A stretch of DNA of 64,000 bases from Epilithonimonas caeni DSM 17710 (GTDB taxonomy: Bacteria; Bacteroidota; Bacteroidia; Flavobacteriales; Weeksellaceae), in the NCBI RefSeq assembly GCF_000426465.1, contig NZ_AUFK01000009.1, positions 620,001 through 684,000 of the forward strand. Reading direction: 5' to 3'. The translations under genes were made by a program, and so were the position numbers. Of the stretch, positions 9,131-18,193 are shown one piece after another (within the stretch, counting starts at the first letter, position 1; each line of letters starts with the position of its first letter). The notes beneath the pieces were generated by a model that saw only the letters and a list, made by a program, of their open reading frames with translations, did not search any database and was not told the origin of the DNA.

Positions 9131-9165
9131 CTTTACTTTGTGGATAAGGGCTTCGACTCCCTCAA
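9131..9165 (+). repeat. Bipartite motif, right copy
   Basis: CTTTACTTT (9131-9139) and CTTCGACTCCCTCAA (9151-9165). Both blocks recur exactly, in inverted orientation, at 4865-4896. Confidence 0.6.
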
Positions 9166-9167
9166 AG

Positions 9168-9203
9168 ACAGGTAGAGATTAACGTCTCAAGCCTGTTTTT
9201 TTT
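9168..9203 (+). terminator. Rho-independent terminator
   Basis: ACAGG-TA-GAGAT, loop TAAC, GTCTC-AAG-CCTGT, followed by about eight T. It is a strong terminator separating the recombination module from the cargo genes. Confidence 0.7.
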
Positions 9204-9283
9204 GTTTTTATACCATAGATTATGGTTTTCAGTAAATGTTGTTGAGGAAAGAATTATAAAATTGAAACTTAAATAATTTAACT

Positions 9284-10684
9284 ATGGAAACGAAAATTAA
9301 AAAAATGTTTGTTTGTGGAATCTTTATTTTTGGATTTTGTTTTTTGAAATCTCAAATTCTAACTAAAGATATTAGAAATGACTTTTGTAGGAATGCGAAG
9401 TTAAACTTTTACTATGGCTCGGATTCTTTTAGAGGATGGATGACAACATCCGCACAAAGATTAGGATATAAAACTCCTCATGAAATAGAAGAAGCAGTAC
9501 AAAAGATATGTTCTAATGATAAACTTCAAGATGAATTTTTTAAAAGTGTGGATAGATTGGGAGGTAGTAGGGAGTTTAAAGAGCAACAGTACATTAGTAT
9601 TGGTATGAAACCATTAAATGCCAAATTATTAAACGATTATATGATTTTAAAATATCACACTCAAAGTGAAGAAGAAATAAAGCAACTTGATAAGAAGTAT
9701 GGCATAAAAGACACTTTAATGTTTACAAAAGCAGAATTGCTAAAATCTTCTTTTCCAAAGTCAAATTTTATAAATGATTCACTAACCATTGTTAAACAAT
9801 ATTTAGAAGATATTAAAAGTGGAGAACAAATAGAAATCAATTTTAAAACTGAGGTTCTAAACCAGTATTATTATTTAGACTTTTGGACTAAAAAGCACAA
9901 TCTGGCTGTAATATTTTTTTCAGTTGATGAAGAACGAAATATTTATAAATTATCAAATATTATTTTAACAGAGAAGAAAAGAGAAGATGGTGATGAAGAT
10001 TATATTTCTTCTGGGAATAAACGTAATAATGTAACTATTAGTAAAAATAAATTTAATGATTATAAATTTATTTCTTTAAAAGAGGGAGGAAATTCTTTTT
10101 TGGTATTTAAATATAAAAATGACAGTGATTATATTTTGGAATATTACAATCCTATTGATTTAAAATTAGTGAAAACGAAGATAGAAAATGAGGTTGTAAA
10201 GACAAATCCAAAATCATCTAAAAATAGTGAAACAATTGAGTTTCCTATATTTACTTATAATACATTAATGAATAAAAGTTATTACGAAGATGGTGGTAGT
10301 GTATTTCCAGAACAATTTAAAGAATATTATTTTTTATATGGAATAGTAAAGAAAGTAATAAATAATGATGGTGGTAATGATTATGAAGTCCAAATAACGA
10401 AAACTTCTAAAGAATTTGATAGTTTACACAGTGATATGGATTCTTTTATTAATAAAGAAATTGTAGTTAATATAGAACCTGCTGATTTATATAATAAGAA
10501 CGGTAAAATAAAAGATGGATGGGAAGGAAGATATGATTTAAGTTTCGAAGATTATAAGAAACTAAAAGAATTATTGGTAGAAGGGAGAAAGATTAAATTC
10601 TCTTATGTAGAAGGAGGTGGAGGTTCTCTTGGAATTGCTACTGAAGGAATGTTCTTTTTTAATTATATTGAAAAGATAGATTAG
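9284..10684 (+). CDS. Secreted hypothetical protein, island cargo
   Basis: The 466-residue protein starts with a clear Sec signal peptide (basic METKIKK, hydrophobic core, cleavage near KSQ, about residue 24). The mature part shows no family I recognise and no sorting domain or lipobox. It has a small-residue-rich motif near the end (VEGGGGSLGI). It is flanked by terminators on both sides (9168-9203 and 10804-10833), so it forms its own transcription unit. Export implies a periplasmic or surface role, unlike the two cytoplasmic/membrane proteins downstream. Confidence 0.75.
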   Translation: METKIKKMFVCGIFIFGFCFLKSQILTKDIRNDFCRNAKLNFYYGSDSFRGWMTTSAQRLGYKTPHEIEEAVQKICSNDKLQDEFFKSVDRLGGSREFKEQQYISIGMKPLNAKLLNDYMILKYHTQSEEEIKQLDKKYGIKDTLMFTKAELLKSSFPKSNFINDSLTIVKQYLEDIKSGEQIEINFKTEVLNQYYYLDFWTKKHNLAVIFFSVDEERNIYKLSNIILTEKKREDGDEDYISSGNKRNNVTISKNKFNDYKFISLKEGGNSFLVFKYKNDSDYILEYYNPIDLKLVKTKIENEVVKTNPKSSKNSETIEFPIFTYNTLMNKSYYEDGGSVFPEQFKEYYFLYGIVKKVINNDGGNDYEVQITKTSKEFDSLHSDMDSFINKEIVVNIEPADLYNKNGKIKDGWEGRYDLSFEDYKKLKELLVEGRKIKFSYVEGGGGSLGIATEGMFFFNYIEKID

Positions 10685-10803
10685 AATTGTACTGTTGTAA
10701 GTGTAGAACATCTTCAAAAATCAAATTTTTAATATAAGTATGAGTTTGTAATCATTTAAGAAAAATAAAATTGTAGAATCAATTGATTTTATGATAATTG
10801 TGG

Positions 10804-10833
10804 AAAAGTCTTCTTTACTAAAGAGGACTTTTT
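10804..10833 (+). terminator. Terminator between cargo units
   Basis: AAAAGTCTTCTT and AAGAGGACTTTT form a 12-bp stem with one G-T pair and a 5-nt loop, then T residues. It isolates the two-gene unit that follows. Confidence 0.65.
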
Positions 10834-10864
10834 AGTTAAATTTGTTAATAAAAAACTAAGTAAC

Positions 10865-13384
10865 GTGAAATCGATTGTTAAAAAAGAGATATTTAATCAA
10901 ATTGTTAATATTCAAAATGATAAAGAATTAAGACATTTTTTAATACAAAACAATATTAGGGGAGTAATTTTCTTTTCAGATATTATTAATGAAAATATTT
11001 TAGGTATTGAATTTACATCAGATTTAGAATTTGAAGATGATGAGATTATTTTAGATAACCTATACTGTGATATTACTTTTAGAGATCAATATTTTAATAA
11101 CATTATAATTAAAAATAATATTGAGAAAAAAATTGTTTTCGATAATGTAAAGTGTAAAAATTTAAATTCTGACAGTAATAATTCACTAACATTAGAATTT
11201 ATAGATTCTCAATTTGATAATGTTTATATTGAAAATGATAATTTTCATCGAATTAATTTCACAAATACTTCAATATCTAATACAGTTGATTTATCGGAAA
11301 GTTCTACAAATTTTTTTTATGTTGAGAATTCAAATATAGATACTATTGAAATACACAAATGTGAGATTGATTATGAAGGCTTCTATATTAAATCTTCTAA
11401 TATTAAAAGAATTCATATAAATCAACAATCGCAAATATCTCATTTAGATATTTCGGAGTCTACAAAGCTTGATTATTTTTCTGCAAGCGATTCTTCAATC
11501 AAAAATTTTGAGATTTCACAATCAAATCTTATTAGTATACATTTTTCAGTTTTAAAATTATATGAATTTAGAGTGTATAATTCAGAAGTGATAAGTATTA
11601 ACTTATATCTAAGTAATATAAATCGAATTTCCATTGATAATAAATGTAACATTGATAGTATTATAATTCAAAATCAATCAAATGTAGGTTTGCTATTAGT
11701 AAAAGATAATTGTACAATACATCAACTTTCTATCAATAAAAAAACGAACGTTTATTTAATCAATTTTTATAAAAATGTCATAATCAATTACATTGACTCA
11801 GATCATGAATGTATATTGGGAGATTTTGATATTTTCGATAGCACAATAAAATCTCTGCAAATAATTAATCAAAAAAATTCATATAATATTCAAAATTCTA
11901 CAATAAATTTATTAAAACTAAGTAATTGTGAAATTCATTCTTTGAATATATTAAATGGTTGTAAAATAGAGGGATATATTGTCAAATCAAAGATTAATAA
12001 ATTAGAATTTAAACAGGTTTTCATTTTGAGAGATACTTTAATCTCTTTTTCTTCTTGTGAAATTTATTCAATCTTAATGGAAGAGTTTTCTGTAATTGGA
12101 AATCTTTATTTTAGAGATTTAAGAAGATTAGCAAAACCATTGGATAATTGGTCTGATATAAATAAATATACGTTTCAGTCTAATTTACTAATTGATGCTG
12201 ATGAAAAATTCTATCTTAATACTAAAAAGATAATATTAGAATACATCAAAAATAACATTGAAGAGAATAAAAATTGGATTTATAATTCAAATGAAATTGA
12301 AGAAATTACTTTAGAGAAACATTTAGTAGAGGAAAATTATGACGATTTTGATAAGCCTAAAATTATTCAGTTAATTGATAGATTAAGAGATGCTCAAAAT
12401 ATTAATCTTTCAGGATTTGAAAGATTTCTTTTAAGAAAAATAAGAAAGCATAATAGTGAGAAAGAAAAAACTGTTTCATATATAAATAGAATTTACGAAA
12501 TAGTTGATTTTATTTGGAATGTTCTATCTAAGGTAAAGCTTATTGATTTAGAGTTCCAAAATATAAACAAACCTATATTCAGAGTATTCCACTCATCATT
12601 AGGAAAAACGGAGTTTTCTAATTGTGAATTAAATCAATTTGAATTTCAATATAATAATTCTAATTTTTTAGAATGTATTTTTCTTGGAACTGAAGTTCCT
12701 GAACAAAATTTGACAATTTTAAAGAACGATAAAATTATTATCGATTATAATGAATTAGATAAAGTTAATAAAATTAATTATTACTATCAAAAAACTGATT
12801 TCTACAATCAATTTAAAAAAGTTTATGAAAGGCAAGGTAATATATACGAAGCGGGCATATTCAATTCAAAATGGTCAGAAAATCAAGAAAAATTACTGTT
12901 GTTGAAAATAAATCAAAATGAAGATTATTTAAATAAAACAAACGATTTTAACAGTTTTATTAGAAGTGTTTTTTTATTTTTTTATGGTAATAAGGAAAAG
13001 GTTATGGATGTCTTTACATTTAATCTAAATAGAATTTCCAATGGACACGGAGAAGATTGGATAAAATCATTAAAATTTATATTGATTCCTACTTTCATAA
13101 TTTTCATTTTTTATATTTTGAGTATTAGATATGATTTTAGTGTCAAATATCTCAATTGTTCTTCGGGATTGACTTTTGATAGTGATGTATTTAACTACTT
13201 TTTTATAAATCTAAAATATTATTTTGAGTTTCTAAATCCTGCAAGAAAATTTGATTTTATTAAGTTAAAAGACGGAGAATCATTGAGTTTTTGGAGTTCA
13301 TTATGGGATATAATAGGAAGGATTATTGTGAGTTTCGGTATTTATCAACTAATTGTGGCTTTTAGAAAAAATGCAAAAAAATAA
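10865..13384 (+). CDS. Beta-helix (pentapeptide-like) membrane protein, candidate defence component
   Basis: The 839-residue protein begins with GTG. Residues 1 to about 420 are short repeating beta strands rich in Asn, Ser and Ile (patterns such as N-x-I-x-x-I-x-I), as in right-handed beta-helices of the pentapeptide-repeat type. A charged helical region (about 420-560) and another short strand region follow. Next comes a conserved-looking block around YNQFKKVYERQGN, two transmembrane helices (about 737-757 and 808-833) and a GRIIVSFGIYQLIVAFRK tail. I know this tail arrangement from pentapeptide/ion-channel-like membrane proteins. It overlaps or abuts the next gene, so the two probably act together. 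Confidence 0.7.
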   Translation: MKSIVKKEIFNQIVNIQNDKELRHFLIQNNIRGVIFFSDIINENILGIEFTSDLEFEDDEIILDNLYCDITFRDQYFNNIIIKNNIEKKIVFDNVKCKNLNSDSNNSLTLEFIDSQFDNVYIENDNFHRINFTNTSISNTVDLSESSTNFFYVENSNIDTIEIHKCEIDYEGFYIKSSNIKRIHINQQSQISHLDISESTKLDYFSASDSSIKNFEISQSNLISIHFSVLKLYEFRVYNSEVISINLYLSNINRISIDNKCNIDSIIIQNQSNVGLLLVKDNCTIHQLSINKKTNVYLINFYKNVIINYIDSDHECILGDFDIFDSTIKSLQIINQKNSYNIQNSTINLLKLSNCEIHSLNILNGCKIEGYIVKSKINKLEFKQVFILRDTLISFSSCEIYSILMEEFSVIGNLYFRDLRRLAKPLDNWSDINKYTFQSNLLIDADEKFYLNTKKIILEYIKNNIEENKNWIYNSNEIEEITLEKHLVEENYDDFDKPKIIQLIDRLRDAQNINLSGFERFLLRKIRKHNSEKEKTVSYINRIYEIVDFIWNVLSKVKLIDLEFQNINKPIFRVFHSSLGKTEFSNCELNQFEFQYNNSNFLECIFLGTEVPEQNLTILKNDKIIIDYNELDKVNKINYYYQKTDFYNQFKKVYERQGNIYEAGIFNSKWSENQEKLLLLKINQNEDYLNKTNDFNSFIRSVFLFFYGNKEKVMDVFTFNLNRISNGHGEDWIKSLKFILIPTFIIFIFYILSIRYDFSVKYLNCSSGLTFDSDVFNYFFINLKYYFEFLNPARKFDFIKLKDGESLSFWSSLWDIIGRIIVSFGIYQLIVAFRKNAKK

Positions 13385-16067
13385 TATGAAATACGACAAC
13401 GATTATATCAGAAAAGAAGCAGATGATAAACTGAAAGGTAAATTAAGAAATCTCTTTCTTCAAAATAGTATGAAGTTAAAAGAACATTCAGCTTCAGCAG
13501 GGGAAGATAATGGAACAGATTTTTATTTTGATATAACAAATGAAAAGGAAGAACATATATTTTTCTTTAGAAACCAGAATAAAGGAACTTTTAATGAGTT
13601 ACCAATTATAAAGACTAAAGAGGATTTAAATTTTGGTAAAATATCGCATTCAATTAGCTTAAGAAATGCAATCAACTATTACACTGAATTTGATGAAGCA
13701 ATTGTTTTCACTTTATGCGATTTAAATACTAATATAATTTATTGGTATGATATACAAAATGATATTACTTTAAAAGAGAGAATTTTACAACAGAAAAATA
13801 ATGATATTGATTCGATTCAGATATATATACCAACAGAAAATGTACTAAATGAAAATACATTCGACGAGTTTCTAAATAAAATTGAAAGTGCAAAATTAGT
13901 TCAATTTAGAAAGAAGAATATTTTAAGTGAAAATTATGAAGCAGATTATTCAAAAATAGAGGATGAAATAAGAGATAAACATATCATTGATAAAGTGGAT
14001 TATACAATCAAATTATTTGATGGAATAAAAGTTCTTCCTACTAATGTAATTTGTAAATTATTTCCATTTAGAGGACCTGATGAGAATAATACTTATGTAA
14101 GAGGATTTAACTTCTATACTGATAATGAAGAGTTATTTAATTTATTAGAGAATCTTACATTGTCAGATAATCATTTAATACTAAAAATAGATGAAGTTTT
14201 TGTAGAAAATCAAAATGAAAAATTAAAAAATATAATTTCGTTTTTATTAGTAAATCATATTTATCATATTGGGTGGAGAGGAAAAGGATATAAGGATCAG
14301 ATATGTGTACATAGATTATTTCAATATAGTGAGTGTGATTGTGAGAGATGTAATTTAGAAAGGTTAAACATTAAAAGATCAAATGAATTATTAAATGTAA
14401 CCTCTGATGATAATTCTCTTTATGGAACTTTACGAAGAGGATACACCTATTATCTTTTAGGAGATTATAAAAGTTCAGTTGATGTTTTTTATAGTATCTA
14501 CGATGAAAATGATAGATTGAATAATCCTATTAAATATACCATATTGACATATAATCTAAGTAAACTTAGAAGATTAATTAAATGGACTTATTATGGAGGT
14601 GATGAAAAGCAACTTTTACAAAAATTATCTTCAATAAATTTTGATATTGACGAACCATTAATAAAGAAGAAAGCCCCATATTTTTTGGAAATTTTTAAGA
14701 ATATTAAAGAAAGAAAATTTTATGATGATACAAAATACAGTATAGATGAATGTTTTTCTGAAATACAACAAATTTCTTTTGGAGATAAATATGGTAATAC
14801 TTATAGTGATAATAAGTATGAAGAATTGAAGTCTTCTTTTTTACGGTTTAAATCTTATTTAGAACATAATTTTTTAATATTTAATCATTATTCCGAATAT
14901 AGTCAATTATCAAAAAAAATATTAGAAAGTTTATTTGGTTTATATACGTTAAAAAATCCTGTTACTGATAAATACGAAAAGTTTGATTGGACCATAATAG
15001 AAATGTGGATTTTTAATGTTGATGAAAAGTTTACAAAATATTTATTAGCCAAGTATAATATAAAAAAAATAATCTTAGATGAGGATTTAGAAATTCCAAA
15101 AAGAATAAATGAATTAATATTGAATCTTATTGATTCAAATGAATATTTGGATAATTTGGGAGGTTTATTTAAACCGATTAAAATTGATAAAATATTAAAT
15201 AAAATATTAATTATAACTTCTTTGTTAGATATTGAATTTAGAGAAAAAGAAACAATAATATCTAATATTATAAACCTTAGTAAGGTAATAAAAAATAAAC
15301 ATTATATTCCATTTGATGAATTTGTGAATTTCATTGATAAGAATGAAAATGAAATCAGTAAAACTCAAATAAGAGAGATTTTGGACTTATTTCTTTGTGA
15401 TGACCATAGTAGATATAGTTTTGGTAGATCAATTAATATTTACGTAGAAAAGTGTACAGAATCTGAGATAGAAGATTTCATAAAAACGGTTTTGAAAATT
15501 GATGATCTGAAGAATATAGAATTAAATTTAGAAAATAAATACGTCAAAAAGTTATTTTATTCCTTTACGTTTTTAAACGAAGATTTAAAAGGAAATATTA
15601 AATTGAAGATAGTTGAAAAGTTAGACAGAAATTTCGATGATGAACTTTATAATTTGGGGATTATATATGATTTAATTGATTTTGATGAAAACTTGTTTAG
15701 AAAATATATTTCTACGGTACCAGATATGTCTAAAAATGAAGATGAACACTATTTCAGAGATTATGAAAATTCACGTTTGGGACAGGTTATAAACTTAGTT
15801 TTCAAATTTAATTTAGAGTTTAATGAAGAATTAACTGATTTACTAAAGAAATCTCATAAAAAATATTTTAATTATTACAGTTGGTTAATGAATATTGATA
15901 ATTATGATTATTCAAAGTTTAATCCGTATTGGATTTTAGAATATCGAACAATATATTATTTTCAAAGATTTAAAAAATCTCAAAGATTAAAAGAAGAATT
16001 ATCTAAAAGTTTGAATGAAAACTATATTGAATGTGTAGCTAAAATTTACTTTGAACAATTAGTGTAA
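13371..16067 (+). CDS. DUF4365-like PD-(D/E)XK protein with large C-terminal region
   Basis: The N-terminal about 170 residues resemble DUF4365, a restriction-endonuclease-fold domain. They show GEDNGTDF (Asp50), a hydrophobic strand ending in NQNK (Gln69-x-Lys71, the (E/Q)xK motif), then a block ending in NIIYWYDI. A Cys cluster (CDCERC, near residue 322) and a TPR-like stretch (RGYTYYLLGDYKSSVDVF) follow, then a long helical region. No signal peptide or membrane segment. The ATG at 13371 overlaps the upstream stop by 14 bp, and ATG 13386 is an alternative. With its membrane partner it forms a plausible nuclease-type effector pair. This role is inferred. Confidence 0.7.
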   Translation: MQKNNMKYDNDYIRKEADDKLKGKLRNLFLQNSMKLKEHSASAGEDNGTDFYFDITNEKEEHIFFFRNQNKGTFNELPIIKTKEDLNFGKISHSISLRNAINYYTEFDEAIVFTLCDLNTNIIYWYDIQNDITLKERILQQKNNDIDSIQIYIPTENVLNENTFDEFLNKIESAKLVQFRKKNILSENYEADYSKIEDEIRDKHIIDKVDYTIKLFDGIKVLPTNVICKLFPFRGPDENNTYVRGFNFYTDNEELFNLLENLTLSDNHLILKIDEVFVENQNEKLKNIISFLLVNHIYHIGWRGKGYKDQICVHRLFQYSECDCERCNLERLNIKRSNELLNVTSDDNSLYGTLRRGYTYYLLGDYKSSVDVFYSIYDENDRLNNPIKYTILTYNLSKLRRLIKWTYYGGDEKQLLQKLSSINFDIDEPLIKKKAPYFLEIFKNIKERKFYDDTKYSIDECFSEIQQISFGDKYGNTYSDNKYEELKSSFLRFKSYLEHNFLIFNHYSEYSQLSKKILESLFGLYTLKNPVTDKYEKFDWTIIEMWIFNVDEKFTKYLLAKYNIKKIILDEDLEIPKRINELILNLIDSNEYLDNLGGLFKPIKIDKILNKILIITSLLDIEFREKETIISNIINLSKVIKNKHYIPFDEFVNFIDKNENEISKTQIREILDLFLCDDHSRYSFGRSINIYVEKCTESEIEDFIKTVLKIDDLKNIELNLENKYVKKLFYSFTFLNEDLKGNIKLKIVEKLDRNFDDELYNLGIIYDLIDFDENLFRKYISTVPDMSKNEDEHYFRDYENSRLGQVINLVFKFNLEFNEELTDLLKKSHKKYFNYYSWLMNIDNYDYSKFNPYWILEYRTIYYFQRFKKSQRLKEELSKSLNENYIECVAKIYFEQLV

Positions 16068-16101
16068 TTTACTAATTGGATACTAAAAATTCATAAACAC
16101 C

Positions 16102-16113
16102 CACAAATAGTGG
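16102..16113 (-). repeat. CCACTAWWTGTG end motif, right copy
   Basis: On the minus strand this reads CCACTATTTGTG, the inverted counterpart of 3645-3656. It lies 12 bp inside attR. Confidence 0.4.
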
Positions 16114-16125
16114 AGAGAAAGTTTC

Positions 16126-16142
16126 TGTATCGGGAAGTAACC
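16126..16142 (+). repeat. attR core (17-bp direct repeat)
   Basis: An exact copy of 3525-3541. In the mnmE frame the element side reads F-C-I-G-K-stop with a synonymous TTC for Phe, so the element carries its own copy of the mnmE tail and keeps the gene functional on insertion. Confidence 0.9.
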
Positions 16143-16177
16143 TTCAGAAAAAAAATTTGCAAAAACTATAAACAATA

Positions 16178-16226
16178 TCGGCATAACTGATCATTAATAA
16201 TTAAAAACAATGATCGATTATGCCGA
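16178..16226. repeat. Long inverted repeat downstream of attR
   Basis: Arms 16178-16195 and 16209-16226 pair over 18 bp with two mismatches (TCGGCATAA... and ...TTATGCCGA), loop 13 nt. It lies between attR and two convergent minus-strand genes. It may have been the original terminator of mnmE, although no T-run follows. Confidence 0.55.
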
Positions 16227-16245
16227 AAATCTATAATAATTTATT

Positions 16246-16782
16246 TTAGTAACTCCAGAAACTCCACTGTACGCCATTATATACAGCCAATGTTTTAATC
16301 CCTCCGTTATCTACCAGGGCCATAGTTCCCGGCGCAGGATTTACGATACTTTGATACGAAGGAACTATTGGTAATACCATAGCTTTGTCTGCAGACTCCA
16401 GAACCAATACACCATCTGCTGCAGAAGTACTATTCCCTATGATGACCTTGGCCGTCGGGTTTTCTCGGGAAGAAGGCTGGATATCTAGATATGACGAAAC
16501 ATCTGCCGACTGGACACTTAGGTCCACCCAAGCTGTCCCATTATAGTATTTAACTTTTGAAGCCGTCGGAACGGACGCATCTAATATAATACTACCAGCT
16601 GTCGTTATTGCCGACTTATCTGTTACATAAGGGAGGATAAGGCCTTTATTTCCTGTATTTGGAAACTCCATTAGAACAGACGTTTTATCTAGTGCTGTTC
16701 CTACATTATTTCCAAAAATCACTTGAGAAGATACTTTTATCAAACAAAGAACACTCATTAATATTGTTAAATTCTTTTTCAT
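16246..16782 (-). CDS. Secreted hypothetical protein, 178 aa
   Basis: Starting at MKKNLTILMSVLCLIK (ATG at 16782), the protein has a signal peptide ending near VSSQ. The mature part contains typical Flavobacteriia surface-protein phrases: FPNTGNKGLILPYVTDKSAI, then VKYYNGTAWVDLS and TLAVYNGVQWSF. These belong to repeat-like modules found in cell-surface proteins of this group. An upstream start at 16830 would overlap the preceding gene and hide the signal peptide, so I reject it. It starts 1 bp after the stop of the 16784-17953 gene, so it is cotranscribed with it. Confidence 0.8.
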   Translation of the reverse strand: MKKNLTILMSVLCLIKVSSQVIFGNNVGTALDKTSVLMEFPNTGNKGLILPYVTDKSAITTAGSIILDASVPTASKVKYYNGTAWVDLSVQSADVSSYLDIQPSSRENPTAKVIIGNSTSAADGVLVLESADKAMVLPIVPSYQSIVNPAPGTMALVDNGGIKTLAVYNGVQWSFWSY

Positions 16783-16783
16783 T

Positions 16784-17953
16784 TTAAGGGCAAGTTTTTC
16801 TATTATAACATTTCCAACCAATCGTTGCATTCACATAAACCTTGAGACAGTTATCTGTCGTATCATATACCATCATTCCTTCTACTGGATTCGTAATATT
16901 TGCGAGTCCCGCAGTTGATACCCTCGTTGGAACAAAAGGCTTTTTAGTAGATTCCAAAGCCAGATAGCCTCCTTTTCTTACCATTGGCCAATTGTCATTT
17001 TCCGCACCTCCCCTTCCAAGCGTTGTGATCCCGGTTTGTGTATTCAAGGCTGTTCCGCTTGTCACAGCACTTTCCAGACAGTAAAGCGACATAGAATTGG
17101 TACTGTAGGCCGAGAATGCCACGTCACTATCACCCGACAGTACCTGTATAAATTTTACGGCATCTGTATAATTAAGAGATGTGATCCCGAAGTCGCTCAA
17201 TTTGAAAGTCAGAACCCTTACATCTCTTGTTGTATTAGAAAATCCATTTGGTGTATAATACATATGAGGACAAGAACCTGCGGAATAAAAATTCCAAAGT
17301 GCCAATCCCGAAGGTGTGACAGAAGAAAAATTGATTTGTTTTTCCACACCGATCGTGTTTCCATTCAAATCAGTGAACTTGAAAATGTCATAGCTGGAAC
17401 TTGGTGCACCTACCTGTGTAACAATAATATCCGGGATATCATCATTGATACAGTTAGGATTGATATCTGCCAAAACATTTACATAAAATGCCAGTTCCTG
17501 TTTTGGGATATTAAAAACAGCCGTACCCAAATTCAATCCGTGCTCACCATCTCTCAAATAATAGCCTAAAGGGGTATCACAGCTAAGAGAAGGCGCGACC
17601 GCTTGTGTCTGCTCTATTCCATTGATATATCTAGGCATCCCCACAAGGAAATTAGCTGCCGTACTTGAAACGGAAAACGAAGTTGGAAATGCTCTGTAAT
17701 TTTCGAATACAGGGCTTATACCGTGAGAAGTAAGTGCTACATCGTTAACTCCGGTCGCATAAGTTACACCATTTACAGTTAAACCGATCAGATTATTATT
17801 ATCCCTGGAGGTGACGTATCCAGTATTCGATTGAGAAACCCAATAACCATTGTAATCACCATAAATTGCAGAAGGTCTTACCTGGCCAAATAATAAACAA
17901 CATGTGAAAAAAGCGAGACAATCATAAACATTTACATTAAAGATCCTATTCAT
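16784..17953 (-). CDS. Secreted surface protein, 389 aa
   Basis: An N-terminal signal peptide (MNRIFNVNVYDCLAFFTCCLLFGQ) precedes a beta-rich, Ser/Thr/Asn-rich mature region. The C-terminal segment NITNPVEGMMVYDTTDNCLKVYV...WKCYN is a phrase seen in Flavobacteriia surface and fibre-like proteins, related to the shorter protein downstream (GLILPYVTDK, KVKYYNGTAWV). The two genes form an operon, and no enzyme motif is present. Adhesion or structural roles are guesses. Confidence 0.75.
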   Translation of the reverse strand: MNRIFNVNVYDCLAFFTCCLLFGQVRPSAIYGDYNGYWVSQSNTGYVTSRDNNNLIGLTVNGVTYATGVNDVALTSHGISPVFENYRAFPTSFSVSSTAANFLVGMPRYINGIEQTQAVAPSLSCDTPLGYYLRDGEHGLNLGTAVFNIPKQELAFYVNVLADINPNCINDDIPDIIVTQVGAPSSSYDIFKFTDLNGNTIGVEKQINFSSVTPSGLALWNFYSAGSCPHMYYTPNGFSNTTRDVRVLTFKLSDFGITSLNYTDAVKFIQVLSGDSDVAFSAYSTNSMSLYCLESAVTSGTALNTQTGITTLGRGGAENDNWPMVRKGGYLALESTKKPFVPTRVSTAGLANITNPVEGMMVYDTTDNCLKVYVNATIGWKCYNRKTCP

Positions 17954-18167
17954 TTGAGAAATATTTTATAAATCTATTTCATCATTGTGTGCATGAATGC
18001 AAATATATTAAAATACTATAAAAAACTCAATTAACAAGATATTAATAAGTCATAATATAATTATGTTTTAAATCATGTTAAAAATAATTGATTATTATTG
18101 ATTATTTCAAAAAAAATACTATGGGATGATTTTTACACGTCGAAAAGCAATTACAAATAGTTATCAT

Positions 18168-18175
18168 TATATTTG
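18168..18175 (+). promoter_or_regulatory. tyrS -7 box (TATATTTG)
   Basis: An exact TAnnTTTG box 18 bp before the tyrS ATG. It overlaps the in-frame TTG at 18173, which therefore cannot be the start codon. Confidence 0.6.
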
Positions 18176-18193
18176 CACGAAATTTTTAAGACA

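Larger units (their letters stand above)
8952..9283. other. Non-coding gap after the primase-like gene, possible structured RNA
   Basis: There is no gene. The stretch holds the second copy of the bipartite motif (9131-9165) followed at once by a strong terminator hairpin (9168-9203). A terminator 200 bp downstream of the truncated gene, together with GC-richer sequence at 9100-9195 in an AT-rich island, suggests either the remnant 3' end of the lost gene or a small RNA. Confidence 0.45.

Noticed and set aside
16178-16226. Inverted repeat as part of the island end
   Set aside because: It lies outside attR by 36 bp and has no partner at attL, so it is more likely a native hairpin after mnmE.
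18173-18193. TTG start for tyrS
   Set aside because: Lies inside the -7 promoter box TATATTTG.
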